The notes: generated by a model from the letters alone, not told the origin. A stretch of DNA of 64,000 nucleotides from DASRWI01 sp035654655 (GCA_035654655.1 DASRWI010000033.1:39961-103960); one strand, 5' to 3'; positions 7,910 to 17,706 are shown, numbered from the stretch's first letter. Made by a program: numbers and translations.

Positions 7910-9754
7910 ATGATAATTATGAATCTTTTCAAAAATATATACAAAATAATCTTACTTATAAACTTACTAATAAGTTGCACTTTTGCACAGGTAATAAATA
8001 AAGTAGAACCCCCTAATTGGTGGGTAGGTATGAAGTTGAACAAAATTCAACTTATGGTTTATGGCGAAAATTTGAACAATATTTCTGCTTCTTTTAATGA
8101 TAAGTCAATTAAAGTTATTAAAGTCCACGATATAAAAAATAGTAATTATGCCTTTATTGATATTGAAATTCCTTCTACTATTCAACAAGGTGAGTATACT
8201 TTAACGATTAAGAAAAACAAAAAAGAAGTTGATTTTCCATTTTATATTTTAAATAGGGAACCTATAGAAGATAGACATAATGGTTTCTCAAATAAAGATG
8301 CCATCTATTTAATTATGCCTGACAGGTTTGTGAATGCAGATATCTATAATGATACGATTGAAGGAATTATTAATGATTATAAGCCTTATGATGGAATGTC
8401 AAGATTTGGAGGTGACTTACAAGGGATAATAAATAAGTTTGATTACATTAAGGAACTTGGTTACACATCAATATGGTTAAATCCTATTACAGAAAATAAT
8501 TGCAAAATGAGCTATCACGGATATGCATCTACTGATTTATACAAGATCGATCCGCGTCTTGGTACAAATTTGTTATATAAAACTCTTGTTGAAGAAGCAC
8601 ATAAAAAAGATTTAAAAATAATTTTCGACCACATTGCAAATCATATAAGCATTAATCATCCTTGGATAAAAAATCTTCCAACTGAGGATTGGTTAAATGG
8701 AACTCCAAAAAATTATTTTATAACCTCGCATAATAAAAAAGCCTTTTCTGATTTACATTCTTCCAAGGAATCAATTCACCGCAATGAAGATGGCTGGTTC
8801 ACTCCTGAAATGCCAGACTTAAATCAGCGTAATCCTTATGTTGCAAATTATTTAATTCAAAATATGATTTGGTGGATTGAGTACTCTGGTCTTGATGGTA
8901 TACGCGAAGATACATATCCTTATGCAGACCAAAAATTTATGGCAAGATGGAATAAGACTATTCTTGATGAATATCCAAAGACTAATATAGTTGGTGAAGC
9001 CTGGGAAAGTGATCCTGTAAATACGGCATTTTACCAAAAAGACAGTTATTTAAATAAGGAATTCAATTCAAACTTACCTTCTGTAATGGATTTTGCTTTG
9101 ATGGATAAATTCCAAAAATATTTATCAGGTGAAGCTTCAATTTTTTCAATCTATGAATCAATTGCAAAAGATTTTGTTTATCCTAGTCCAAATAATCTTT
9201 TTACATTCATTGATAATCACGATTATCAGCGGGGCATCTTTTCAGCCAAAGGAAATATTGCAAAATTCAAAACTGCAGTTGCTATTCTTTTAACATCAAG
9301 AGGAATACCGCAAGTGTTATATGCTTCTGAACTTGGAATACAAGGGGGTAAAAGTCATTCTGAGTTAAGGTTCCATTTTCCCGGAGGAATGCCTGATGAT
9401 AAAAGAGATGCCTTTACCAAAGAAGGAAGAACTGAAGAAGAAAATGACTTATATAATTTTTATAAAAAATTGTTAACCTTAAGAAAAGAATATCCTGCCT
9501 TATCTCAAGGTAAAATGACTCACTTCCCTCCCGTTGATAATGTTTATTATTACTTTAAGGAAATGAATAGTGAAAAATTCTTTGTAGTTATAAATGGTGA
9601 AGACAAAGAAAAACAATTTGATTTGAAGTTAGTAGAGGATAAAATAAAAGGAGTAAAAAGTTTCAATAATGTCTTAAATGATGAAACTCTTACTCCTCAA
9701 AATGCAAAAATTCAATTGAAAGAATTTGATATAAAAATTTATAAAGTTATTTAG
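7910..9754 (+). CDS. GH13 alpha-amylase/cyclomaltodextrinase-like enzyme, exported
   Basis: Hydrolyses alpha-glucans or maltodextrins outside the cytoplasm. The N-terminal cyclomaltodextrinase-N domain starts at VEPPNWWVGM (32-41). The GH13 barrel spans about 130-520, with FDHIANH (region II), nucleophile Asp334 in GIREDTYPY, acid/base Glu363 in GEAWE and transition-state Asp438 in FIDNHD. A C-terminal beta domain follows. The signal peptide contains LISC, which fits a lipobox, so the protein may be an outer-membrane or periplasmic lipoprotein rather than a soluble SusA-like enzyme cut after TFAQ. The ATG at 7919 (residue 4, MNLFKN) is an equally good start. The 3' end overlaps convergent lpxA by 8 bases. 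Confidence 0.92.
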   Translation: MIIMNLFKNIYKIILLINLLISCTFAQVINKVEPPNWWVGMKLNKIQLMVYGENLNNISASFNDKSIKVIKVHDIKNSNYAFIDIEIPSTIQQGEYTLTIKKNKKEVDFPFYILNREPIEDRHNGFSNKDAIYLIMPDRFVNADIYNDTIEGIINDYKPYDGMSRFGGDLQGIINKFDYIKELGYTSIWLNPITENNCKMSYHGYASTDLYKIDPRLGTNLLYKTLVEEAHKKDLKIIFDHIANHISINHPWIKNLPTEDWLNGTPKNYFITSHNKKAFSDLHSSKESIHRNEDGWFTPEMPDLNQRNPYVANYLIQNMIWWIEYSGLDGIREDTYPYADQKFMARWNKTILDEYPKTNIVGEAWESDPVNTAFYQKDSYLNKEFNSNLPSVMDFALMDKFQKYLSGEASIFSIYESIAKDFVYPSPNNLFTFIDNHDYQRGIFSAKGNIAKFKTAVAILLTSRGIPQVLYASELGIQGGKSHSELRFHFPGGMPDDKRDAFTKEGRTEEENDLYNFYKKLLTLRKEYPALSQGKMTHFPPVDNVYYYFKEMNSEKFFVVINGEDKEKQFDLKLVEDKIKGVKSFNNVLNDETLTPQNAKIQLKEFDIKIYKVI

Positions 9755-10520
9755 AAATTCCTCTTTTACTATTTTTTATAAAATTTATGGCATAATCAAT
9801 TTCAGGTACTTGATAATTTAGTTCGGCTATTTTAGCAAGTGCCTGAGTTGTATTGAATTCACCACCATATATTATTCCATATACTTTTTTAATCTTATCA
9901 ATCAACTCAACACTAAAACCTCTTCTTTTAAGCCCTATGACATTTAAGCCTTCATAAGTAAGAGGATCTCCATCAAACAAGGCATAAGGTATAACATCTT
10001 TAACAACCATTGAATGAGCTCCAATCATAGTGTACTTACCTATATGAACAAATTGATGAACTCCTGTTAGTCCTCCTAGAATTACATAATCACCGAGATG
10101 AACATGTCCGCCTATTCCAACACTATTTGCAAGAATTACATTATTGCCGATCACAGTGTCATGGGCAGCATGAGAATAAGCCATAAATAAACAGTTATCT
10201 CCAATAATGGTTTTACCTGTTGCCATAGTTCCACGGTTAAGTGTACAACATTCACGAATAACATTATTATTACCTAAGAAGACTTCAGTAAACTCTCCGG
10301 AAAATTTTAGGTCCTGAGGTTTTCCGCCAATCACTGCCCCCGGATAAATTTCATTGTTTTCACCAATCGTTGCACCATTTAAAACGGTAACATTATTATA
10401 GAGTTTTGTTCCTTTTGCAATATTAACTTTACCTTCTATAACACAATAGGGACCTATTTCAACATCATTATCTATGTTTGCTTTTGGATCTATGATAGCT
10501 GTTTTATGTATTTTACTCAT
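9747..10520 (-). CDS. lpxA: UDP-N-acetylglucosamine O-acyltransferase
   Basis: First step of lipid A synthesis: transfers a 3-hydroxyacyl chain from ACP to UDP-GlcNAc in the cytoplasm. The first ~190 residues are left-handed beta-helix hexapeptide repeats. The catalytic His is His120 (SHAAHD, matching E. coli His125). HQFVHIGKYTMIGA and GLKRRGFS are family landmarks, and 257 residues is the usual length. It is the last gene of a minus-strand run (lipoprotein, hydroxyacyl-CoA dehydrogenase, ackA, lpxA) and lies 21 bases after ackA. No lpxB, lpxC, lpxD or fabZ is next to it, which is unlike the proteobacterial cluster. Confidence 0.96.
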   Translation of the reverse strand: MSKIHKTAIIDPKANIDNDVEIGPYCVIEGKVNIAKGTKLYNNVTVLNGATIGENNEIYPGAVIGGKPQDLKFSGEFTEVFLGNNNVIRECCTLNRGTMATGKTIIGDNCLFMAYSHAAHDTVIGNNVILANSVGIGGHVHLGDYVILGGLTGVHQFVHIGKYTMIGAHSMVVKDVIPYALFDGDPLTYEGLNVIGLKRRGFSVELIDKIKKVYGIIYGGEFNTTQALAKIAELNYQVPEIDYAINFIKNSKRGISK

Positions 10521-10541
10521 ATATTTATTTTAAATTAAAAA

Positions 10542-11750
10542 TTAAGATTGAACCAAATTCATTTCTTTTACTATTTGTGCAGTATCTAATGCAATTACTA
10601 ATTCTTCATTAGTAGGAATGCGAAGAACTTTAACCTTTGAACCTTCAACCGATAAATCATCTTCTTTCTTTTTATTTTTTTCAAGGTCAAGCTTAATCCC
10701 AAGGAATTCCATATCCTTACAAACTTCAGCTCTAACTAAGTCAGAGTTTTCACCAATGCCTCCTGTAAATACAAGAGCGTCAACTCCGCCCATAGCAGCA
10801 GCATAGGAACCAATATATTTTTTAATTCTATAGCAGAAAATTTCAAAAGCCCAGGTAGCTCTTTTATGACCTTCCTGATAAGCTTCTTCAATTTCTCTCA
10901 TATCACTGCTTTCACCTGATATTCCAAGTAAACCGCTATGCTTATTTAATAAGGTATTTGCCTCATTGGCTGATAATCCTTCTTTTCCCATAATGTACAA
11001 AATCAAAGATGGATCAAGGTCACCGCTTCTTGTTCCCATAATTAAACCTTCAAGTGGAGTAAATCCCATTGAAGTATCAATTGATTGACCATTCTTTACA
11101 GCTGCAATACTACATCCATTACCTAAGTGAGCAGTAATTATTTTACATTGATTATAATCTTTACCTAACATTTTAGCTGCTTTTTCTGATACAAATCTAT
11201 GAGAGGTACCATGAAAACCATATCTTCTAATTTTATATTTTTTATAAAGCTCATAAGGTATTCCATATAAGAATGCTTTAGGTGGCATCTTCACGTGAAA
11301 AGCTGTATCAAATACACCGCATTGAGGAGTATTTGGCAGTAATCTTTTAACAGCCTGAATACCTTTTATGTTAGGTGGATTATGAAGGGGTGCAAGTTCA
11401 ATATTATCCTGAAGTACCTGAATTACCTCATCAGAAATGTAAACGGAACCGGAGAATGATTCTCCACCGTGGACAACTCTATGCCCAATTGCATCGATAT
11501 CACTTTTATCTTCAATAACACCGTGATTTTTACTTAACATTACTCCCAGTACATATTCAATAGCAATTGTATGGTCAAGAATTTCACCAACAATTTTTAT
11601 TTTATCATCATTAATTTTTTTATGTGTTAGAACTGCACTGCTCATCCCGATACGTTCAACAATACCTTTGGCTAATTCCTGATTAGTATCAGTATCAATG
11701 AACTGGTATTTTATGGAAGAGCTTCCACTATTTAAAACCAAAACTTTCAT
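10542..11750 (-). CDS. ackA: Acetate kinase
   Basis: Interconverts acetyl phosphate plus ADP with acetate plus ATP. The N-terminal VLNSGSSSIKYQ phosphate-binding strand, GHRVVHGG, FDTAFH, HLGNGCSI, TRSGDLDPS and FTGGIGEN are all present, and 402 residues is the normal length. Phosphotransacetylase (pta), often the neighbour, is absent from the window. It sits 32 bases after a 3-hydroxyacyl-CoA dehydrogenase gene and 21 bases before lpxA. The context suggests fermentative or overflow acetate metabolism with ATP gain. Confidence 0.97.
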   Translation of the reverse strand: MKVLVLNSGSSSIKYQFIDTDTNQELAKGIVERIGMSSAVLTHKKINDDKIKIVGEILDHTIAIEYVLGVMLSKNHGVIEDKSDIDAIGHRVVHGGESFSGSVYISDEVIQVLQDNIELAPLHNPPNIKGIQAVKRLLPNTPQCGVFDTAFHVKMPPKAFLYGIPYELYKKYKIRRYGFHGTSHRFVSEKAAKMLGKDYNQCKIITAHLGNGCSIAAVKNGQSIDTSMGFTPLEGLIMGTRSGDLDPSLILYIMGKEGLSANEANTLLNKHSGLLGISGESSDMREIEEAYQEGHKRATWAFEIFCYRIKKYIGSYAAAMGGVDALVFTGGIGENSDLVRAEVCKDMEFLGIKLDLEKNKKKEDDLSVEGSKVKVLRIPTNEELVIALDTAQIVKEMNLVQS

Positions 11751-11782
11751 TAAAATTCCTCAATAAATTTATTATTTAAATC

Positions 11783-12715
11783 TTAGTAAATAATTTTACC
11801 TGCTTCATCGTACTTGTAAAAACCTTCACCGGTTTTCTTTCCTAATTTTTGTTCTCTAACCAATTTTCTCAAAATTGGGCAGGCCCTGTAACGAGGCTCA
11901 CCTAAAGTTTTCCAAAGGGTTTCCATCCATGCAAGCACTTCATCCAGTCCCATCATATCTGCCATTTCCAATGGACCATAAGGAAAGTTATATCCAAGCT
12001 TCATTGCAGTATCAATATCTCTTTCAGTAGCAACACCTTCCATAAGAATATACATTGCTTCATTCAGAAGAGGCACAATAGCTCTTGTTGTTACAAAACC
12101 GGGATATTCATAAACTTCAACAGGAGTTTTTCCGATTCTTGAGACAAAAGCTTTAACAATTTCAACTGTATGATTTGATGTATGCAGGCACTTTATTAAT
12201 TCAACCAAAGGAACTTTAGGAACAGGATTCAAAAAGTGCATACCTATCATTTTATCAGGTCTTGATGTTAATTCAGCTAATTTTGTTAAACTTAATGTTG
12301 AAGTATTTGAAACAAAAATTGTCTCGTGTTTTGTAATGGTATCAAGCAATTGAAAAATATTTTTCTTTAATTCAAAATCTTCATCTACTGCTTCAACAAT
12401 CATATCTACATTGCTTAAATCCTTATAACCAACCTGCCAGGATATTCTGCTAAGAATAGATTTTTTTTCAGAATTAGTTAATGCCCATCTTTTAATTTCT
12501 CTATCAATATTTTCTGTTAATTCTAATTTTGCCTTAATTAATTTTTCTTCTTCTTTTTCAACTAGAATAACTTCCAACCCTGCTGCTGCAAATGAATGCG
12601 CAATACCTTGACCCATAACTCCGCCGCCAATTATTGCCACAACATTTATTGTTTCAGCATCAACCTTCTTCGTTTTTCCTAACAGATCCTCAAGTTTTAA
12701 ATTTTCTTCCGCCAT
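11783..12715 (-). CDS. 3-hydroxyacyl-CoA (3-hydroxybutyryl-CoA) dehydrogenase
   Basis: NAD-dependent oxidation or reduction of 3-hydroxyacyl-CoA. The Rossmann motif VAIIGGGVMGQGIAHSF sits at about 26-42. SNTSTLSLT and GMHFLNPVPKVPLVE (substrate Ser and the catalytic His-Glu pair) and a C-terminal 3HCDH helical domain with TGEGFYKY follow. At 310 residues it is the short single-function type (hbd/PaaH-like), not the fused FadB type. The ~20-residue N-terminal lead before the Rossmann fold is longer than in typical Hbd. It could serve butyryl-CoA formation or beta-oxidation; no thiolase or crotonase is adjacent. Confidence 0.9.
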   Translation of the reverse strand: MAEENLKLEDLLGKTKKVDAETINVVAIIGGGVMGQGIAHSFAAAGLEVILVEKEEEKLIKAKLELTENIDREIKRWALTNSEKKSILSRISWQVGYKDLSNVDMIVEAVDEDFELKKNIFQLLDTITKHETIFVSNTSTLSLTKLAELTSRPDKMIGMHFLNPVPKVPLVELIKCLHTSNHTVEIVKAFVSRIGKTPVEVYEYPGFVTTRAIVPLLNEAMYILMEGVATERDIDTAMKLGYNFPYGPLEMADMMGLDEVLAWMETLWKTLGEPRYRACPILRKLVREQKLGKKTGEGFYKYDEAGKIIY

Positions 12716-12727
12716 ATGTATTAAACC

Positions 12728-13702
12728 TTATTTTTTTTCTGGTTTTTTCTTATTGATATAATTTTTTATTTCTTGTAATTCTTTTTGTTGTAGTTCTAAA
12801 TTAAAATTTACTTTTTTTCCCGTTCTTTCAACTTCAATCTTGTCAAATATTGGACCCAATTCCGGATTATTCTGAGCAAACAAATCCATAGAAATGGCAC
12901 TTCGTACAGCATTAGTTAAAAGAAAAGAAGTTTTTGCATCTCTGCATCCCAATGAAGAATGAATTGCTATCTCTTTATTAAAAAATGCACAAATTGAAAT
13001 ATTATCAATGTTCTTTGCAAAATCTTTTATGTAATTTGCTTTTCTTGTAGAAAGAAATTGATACATTATTAAAGAAAGAAATTGCCCTTGGTTTGAAGCA
13101 GTCCAATAATGTTTTTTGTATTTTATTCCGTTAATAATCTCCACAAAGTTTTGATTGTCATAAAGATTTTTTTCTTTATTTTTTACCTTGTTAAAAATAA
13201 AGGATGAATCATCAGCAATCAGCAATGTATTTTCATTAATAAAATAATAATATTGATTATTCAATTCTTTTTTCCCCTTATAAATAATTTTATTAGCTGC
13301 CTTAAAAGAACTAAAACTTTTTTTATTTTTTAAATAGTTAAGAACTTTATCCTCATTATTATTAAAAGCTAAAATAATACAATCTTTTTGCTCCCAGGAA
13401 TTCGCCACAAAAAATTCTGCAAGATTTTCATTAACTGAAATTCCTGAACCTTCCTGAATAGCATTAAAAATATTACTTATTTTACCAAAAGAGGTAGTAT
13501 TACTAATATCGGTATTGTTATAACCTTTTTCTCTTAATTCACCCGAGTTTACATATAATAAAAATTGAGTCGAATAAGGAAGGTTTTTAATTAAACTTAT
13601 TTGGTCTTGAGAAAGCGGTTCAATTTTATCTTCTTTACTACATCCCGATAAAAATAGTCCTAAAACTACTACTAAAAATATATTTCTAAACTTATCTAAC
13701 AA
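12728..13702 (-). CDS. Lipoprotein of unknown function
   Basis: Not recognised. The N-terminus is a lipoprotein signal with lipobox LSGC (Cys at about residue 21), so membrane anchoring is expected. The mature part, about 300 residues, has alternating strands and helices (for example STQFLLYVNSGELREKG and KIIYKGKKELNNQYYYFIN) and a very Lys-rich C-terminus. It loosely resembles DUF3352-type lipoproteins, but this is only an impression. The only in-frame start near the signal peptide is TTG at 13702, without a good Shine-Dalgarno. It heads the run to the acyl-CoA dehydrogenase, ackA and lpxA, 12 bases upstream of the next gene. Confidence 0.7.
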   Translation of the reverse strand: MLDKFRNIFLVVVLGLFLSGCSKEDKIEPLSQDQISLIKNLPYSTQFLLYVNSGELREKGYNNTDISNTTSFGKISNIFNAIQEGSGISVNENLAEFFVANSWEQKDCIILAFNNNEDKVLNYLKNKKSFSSFKAANKIIYKGKKELNNQYYYFINENTLLIADDSSFIFNKVKNKEKNLYDNQNFVEIINGIKYKKHYWTASNQGQFLSLIMYQFLSTRKANYIKDFAKNIDNISICAFFNKEIAIHSSLGCRDAKTSFLLTNAVRSAISMDLFAQNNPELGPIFDKIEVERTGKKVNFNLELQQKELQEIKNYINKKKPEKK

Positions 13703-13915
13703 CTTCTGTAAATATTTTTTATAATGAACTATAAATTTAATAAAAAAAAGTACTCTTTTACAGCCAAATCAAAATAATAAATAAAACCTTTCAAGTATAT
13801 CTTTAATGTAAATCATCCCCTTTTCATAATAAAATCACAATAATTAATTATTAATTCTTTACATTTAATTTTGATGATATGGCTATAAAAGGATTACTAT
13901 GTTTGAAATCAGGTT

Positions 13916-15652
13916 ATGATGAGATATATTTTACTTTTACTTACTTTTTTGTGGTTTTACAATTTTTATGGAAATTCCCAAGTTGCCAATAAAGATTCCA
14001 CAAGCGTTAATAAAACAGATATTGAAGAAGAAGCTGCTAATTTTAAGATGTACCAGGGGAAGTATATTAGTAAAATTAGTTTCAATGTAATTGACCTTGC
14101 CGGACCCAATATTGATGATACTAATGGTAAAGATACAGGAATTTTTGGAAAAATAGGTAATGCCCTCCATTTTAAAACTAAAGATTGGGTAGTAAAAAAT
14201 AATCTTTTGTTCAAAGAAGGCGATTTGGTTGAACCTGAAATATTAAGTGAAAGTGAAAGATTAATTAGAAACAGTAACTATGCAATTGATGCTAAAATCA
14301 CTGTTATTCCCTCAAGTACAAGCAATGATTCTGTGGAAGTAATTGTTACCTCAAAAGATAAATGGACCATCACACCTAAGTTTTCTTATAATACTCAACA
14401 AAAAAATTCTTATGCAGGTTTCAAAGATGATAATATTATTGGATTAGGCCATATCGTAGATGCGTCAGTTACATATGATGAAAGCAAAATGATTGGGATG
14501 GGAGTAGATCTCAATTACTCGGTTATAAATGTCGTCGGTACATTCATTAATGCTAATGTTCAATATGAAAAAAATAAAAAAATAGACTTCAAAGGATTGA
14601 ATCTAGAAAAACCATTGTTCTCCACAGAGACTAATTGGATTGGTGGACTTAATATTCAATGGGAAAGAAATATATGGATATATGCGGATACTTCAGGTGG
14701 ATTTTCGAATACTAATTACAAGAATGCAGTTCAGGATTTATGGGGTGGAAAAATCTTAAACTTTAATACTGATTTCTTAGGTAAGATTAAGATGGCTATA
14801 GCAGGTAGAATTGCAAATTCTCATTATAATTTTGATAGAAATATAAATCCCCAACTAAGTAATTTATTTGCTAATAATTTATTGTATATAGCTAGTTTAG
14901 GATTTCTTAAAAGAAATTACTACAAAGACACATATGTTGAAGGGTTTGGGCACACTGAAGATATTCCCCTTGGTTCAATGATAGTACTAACCTCAGGTAT
15001 ACAAAAAAGTAATAATTCTGATAGGAATTACTACGGTATTGAAGGTTTAATTGCCCGCAGAATGTATGATATTGGCTATATATATTTAAGAGGAGCATTT
15101 GGTGGTTTCAGAAATAAAGATAAGAACAGATGGGAACAGAATATTTCAAATGTTAATATTTTATATCATTCCAAATTATTTGGTTTTTCAAAATGGAAAT
15201 ATAGAATGTTTTTAAATACAGAATATTTAATGGGCTTTAATAGATTTGATGGTGAAATGGTTTATTTGGATACTCAACATAAATTGAGAGGATTTAATGA
15301 CCGTTTACTTCATGGTGATAAAAAAATGACGTTAAATGTTGAATCAAGAATATATAGTCCCTTTAAACCTTTAGGATTTCTGATCACAGGTGTTCTTTTT
15401 ACTGACTATGGAATGATATCAGAAAAAGGAAATAATTTATTTAACAGTAAGCTTTACCAATCATATGGTGCCGGAATAAGATTTACAAACGAAGCAATAA
15501 ATAAAGCAAATTTTGAAGTAAGTTTAGTTTATAATCCTATTTATGTAGGTAAAAGTCATAACATTTCAGTAGTTTTTTCAGGCAGTTTGGTACTTGGATT
15601 TAAAGAGTTCAGTATAAATAAACCAAATATTTTTGATTTTAATAATATGTAA
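13916..15652 (+). CDS. Omp85-like outer-membrane barrel protein with POTRA domain
   Basis: A signal peptide (about 1-21) is followed by a POTRA-like region (about 45-145: YISKISFNV, LLFKEGDLV, LSESERLIRNSNYAIDAKI, VEVIVTSKDKWTITP). A long stretch of amphipathic beta strands reaches the C-terminus, as in the surface-antigen/BamA barrel superfamily. At 578 residues with one POTRA it is shorter than BamA (~800, five POTRAs), so it is more like a TamA/patatin-barrel type or a Bacteroidota BamA-like paralogue. Two ATGs are adjacent at 13916 and 13919; the second has better spacing from the weak AGG. A small unknown gene follows 9 bases downstream. The partner or substrate is unknown. Confidence 0.75.
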   Translation: MMRYILLLLTFLWFYNFYGNSQVANKDSTSVNKTDIEEEAANFKMYQGKYISKISFNVIDLAGPNIDDTNGKDTGIFGKIGNALHFKTKDWVVKNNLLFKEGDLVEPEILSESERLIRNSNYAIDAKITVIPSSTSNDSVEVIVTSKDKWTITPKFSYNTQQKNSYAGFKDDNIIGLGHIVDASVTYDESKMIGMGVDLNYSVINVVGTFINANVQYEKNKKIDFKGLNLEKPLFSTETNWIGGLNIQWERNIWIYADTSGGFSNTNYKNAVQDLWGGKILNFNTDFLGKIKMAIAGRIANSHYNFDRNINPQLSNLFANNLLYIASLGFLKRNYYKDTYVEGFGHTEDIPLGSMIVLTSGIQKSNNSDRNYYGIEGLIARRMYDIGYIYLRGAFGGFRNKDKNRWEQNISNVNILYHSKLFGFSKWKYRMFLNTEYLMGFNRFDGEMVYLDTQHKLRGFNDRLLHGDKKMTLNVESRIYSPFKPLGFLITGVLFTDYGMISEKGNNLFNSKLYQSYGAGIRFTNEAINKANFEVSLVYNPIYVGKSHNISVVFSGSLVLGFKEFSINKPNIFDFNNM

Positions 15653-15661
15653 GGGATTAAT

Positions 15662-15988
15662 ATGGGAATATTGGATGGACCAAAAAATATAATAGCTGAA
15701 CAAGCAGTAAAATCTTATTTAAATAAATATGGAGAAGTAAAAAAATTAGATATCAATCTTAGTAAAAGAACCTTCAATGCCGAGCTATTGCTAAAAGGTG
15801 AAGTGCAACCTTTTACATTATCAGTTTCAAGTATGGAAATTATTGAAGATAGAGATGATATATTTATTAAAGTTACTCGAATGACTGCATCAAGGGAATG
15901 GGTAAATATGATATTAAAAGATTTTGTAATTGGGAAAAAATTTTCTGTACCTGAGCAATATAAAAGCTATGTAAAGATGATTATGTAG
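15662..15988 (+). CDS. Small hypothetical protein behind the Omp85-like gene
   Basis: 108 residues, no signal peptide or membrane segment, not recognised. Features are an N-terminal amphipathic helix (AEQAVKSYLNKYG), then alternating beta strands (VKKLDINLSKRTFNAELLLKG; PFTLSVSSMEII) and a C-terminal helix. The start is well placed, with an AAGGGA-like site just before the ATG, 9 bases after the barrel gene, which suggests co-expression. The pattern recalls small LptA/AsmA-like or DUF2993-type lipid-binding folds, but this is speculation. The 3' end overlaps the convergent transporter gene by 8 bases. Confidence 0.7.
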   Translation: MGILDGPKNIIAEQAVKSYLNKYGEVKKLDINLSKRTFNAELLLKGEVQPFTLSVSSMEIIEDRDDIFIKVTRMTASREWVNMILKDFVIGKKFSVPEQYKSYVKMIM

Positions 15989-17222
15989 TTTTAATGGCTG
16001 GCACTTTAACCTTTTGCATAATAATTAATCCCATAACAAAAAAAGTACCTATAGCTAAAGCAGCAGTTCTTTCATTTGAAAAATCTGAAATTAAACCATA
16101 AATTAAAGGTCCAATTATAGCAGAGGATTTTCCAAATAATCCATCATAAAATCCAAAAAATTCTGCTTCCCTTTCCTTTGGAATAAGTAAAGCCATTAAG
16201 CTTCTGCTTGATGATTGAGATGAACCAATTGCAATTCCTGCAACTAAACCAATAACATAAAACATTGCTAATGTTTGTACAAAATAAGCACCAATAGCTA
16301 CCGCAATCCAGAAAAATAATGTAATGCTAATTGTTTTCTTTGGTCCTATATGGTCTGATATAACACCAAAAATTAATGAGCCTAAAACAGCAGTTGATTG
16401 AACAATAACAAAGAATAATATTATTTGTTGGTCATTGAGGTTAAGAACATTTGAGGCAAATATTGATGCAAATGCAATTATAGTAATTATAGCATCATTG
16501 TATAAAAAGAAAGCGAATAAAAATCTTGAAATTGAAGGATATTCATTTTTTATGAATAGTGATTTAAAAGTGCCAAAGCTTTTCTTAATACCTTCGGAGA
16601 TATAACCCTCCTTTAGATGAATTTCCCTCCTCGGCTCATTAACAAAAACAAAAAGAGGAATAGAAAATAAAAAGAAAAAAGCACCGGCAACAACAAATGA
16701 CAATCTTATATAAAAATTATAATCAGGTGAGCTCGAGGAAGGAAGCATAAACATAACTATAACAAGTACAGCTAATGCTCCAACATACCCCATTCCAAAA
16801 CCATAACCAGAAACCCTGCCGAAATTTTTCTCTTCAGTTAGATCAGGAAGAAATGCATCATAAAAAACCAACCCGGCCTCGAATCCAATATTAGCAAGGA
16901 TAAAAAGAACCATTCCTAACAGTACCTGACCTTCAGTTACATTGAACATCAATAAAGTACAGATTACGCAAAGCAAAGTAAAAAACAAAAGAAATCTTTT
17001 CCTGTTTCTTGAAACGTCAGCAATAGCTCCCATTGAAGGACTTAAAATAGCTGCACATATCATTGATATGCTTACAGCTAAACCCCATAGCCAGGTTTTG
17101 CCTCCTGATACATAATTTGTAAAATATTTTGAATAAATGACAGTAACAATAATTACTGAAAAGGCAGTATTAGCAAAATCAAAAAAGGTCCAGGCTAATA
17201 TCTTCCCTCTACTTTTCATCAT
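15981..17222 (-). CDS. MFS transporter, UMF1/Atg22-like
   Basis: An integral membrane protein with about 12 hydrophobic segments across 413 residues. The N-terminal signature ILAWTFFDFANTAFSV is typical of the UMF1 (Atg22-like) group of the major facilitator superfamily, as are SPSMGAIADVSRNRKR in the loop after TM2 and YDAFLPDL. In eukaryotes Atg22 exports amino acids from the vacuole; bacterial substrates are not established. The start overlaps the end of nusB by 14 bases, so the two are probably translated from one message. Confidence 0.85.
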   Translation of the reverse strand: MMKSRGKILAWTFFDFANTAFSVIIVTVIYSKYFTNYVSGGKTWLWGLAVSISMICAAILSPSMGAIADVSRNRKRFLLFFTLLCVICTLLMFNVTEGQVLLGMVLFILANIGFEAGLVFYDAFLPDLTEEKNFGRVSGYGFGMGYVGALAVLVIVMFMLPSSSSPDYNFYIRLSFVVAGAFFFLFSIPLFVFVNEPRREIHLKEGYISEGIKKSFGTFKSLFIKNEYPSISRFLFAFFLYNDAIITIIAFASIFASNVLNLNDQQIILFFVIVQSTAVLGSLIFGVISDHIGPKKTISITLFFWIAVAIGAYFVQTLAMFYVIGLVAGIAIGSSQSSSRSLMALLIPKEREAEFFGFYDGLFGKSSAIIGPLIYGLISDFSNERTAALAIGTFFVMGLIIMQKVKVPAIKTT

Positions 17223-17706
17223 TCTTTTTATTTTTTTTGCTCTTGGTTAATGTTTCATCCATTAAACCCCTACCCGATTTATTTATTGTTCCTTTTTCTT
17301 TCATATCATTAAGAACAGCATCAAGGATACCATTAATAAATTTTCCACTTGCAGCAGTACTGTATAATTTTGCTATTTCAATGGATTCATTTATTGAAAC
17401 TTTAGGAGGTATGTCAACAAAATAAATTAATTCACATAAAGCTATTCTAATTAGAAGCTTATCAATTAAAGCTATTCTATCCATTTCCCAATTAGAAATT
17501 CTATTCTGCATAATATCATCAAGTTCTTTTTGATGAATTATAACTTTATTAACAAGGTCATTAGCAAAATCTTTAGCTTCTTTATCTAAGATATCCGCCA
17601 AATTTCCATCAACTAAAGCTTGTAATCCTTCCCTATTCATTTCATAAGCATAAAGTATTCTTAATACTCTTTCTCTAATCATTCTTCTTTTATAAACTTG
17701 AGACAT
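17209..17706 (-). CDS. nusB: Transcription antitermination factor NusB
   Basis: RNA-binding helical protein that pairs with NusE (ribosomal S10) on boxA during rRNA antitermination. 165 residues. RRMIRERVLRILYAYEM at the N-terminus and the conserved core DKLLIRIALCELIYFVDIP, SINESIEIAKLYST and KFINGILDAV are diagnostic. The C-terminal ~25 residues are Lys/Asn-rich and extend beyond the family core. It lies 20 bases after the DUF218 gene and overlaps the transporter gene. Usual partners such as ribH are absent. Confidence 0.94.
   Translation of the reverse strand: MSQVYKRRMIRERVLRILYAYEMNREGLQALVDGNLADILDKEAKDFANDLVNKVIIHQKELDDIMQNRISNWEMDRIALIDKLLIRIALCELIYFVDIPPKVSINESIEIAKLYSTAASGKFINGILDAVLNDMKEKGTINKSGRGLMDETLTKSKKNKKNDEK

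Noticed and set aside
7831..8043. Minus-strand open frame across the ispH/GH13 divergent gap
   Set aside because: Covers the promoter region and the GH13 signal peptide; no recognisable protein features.
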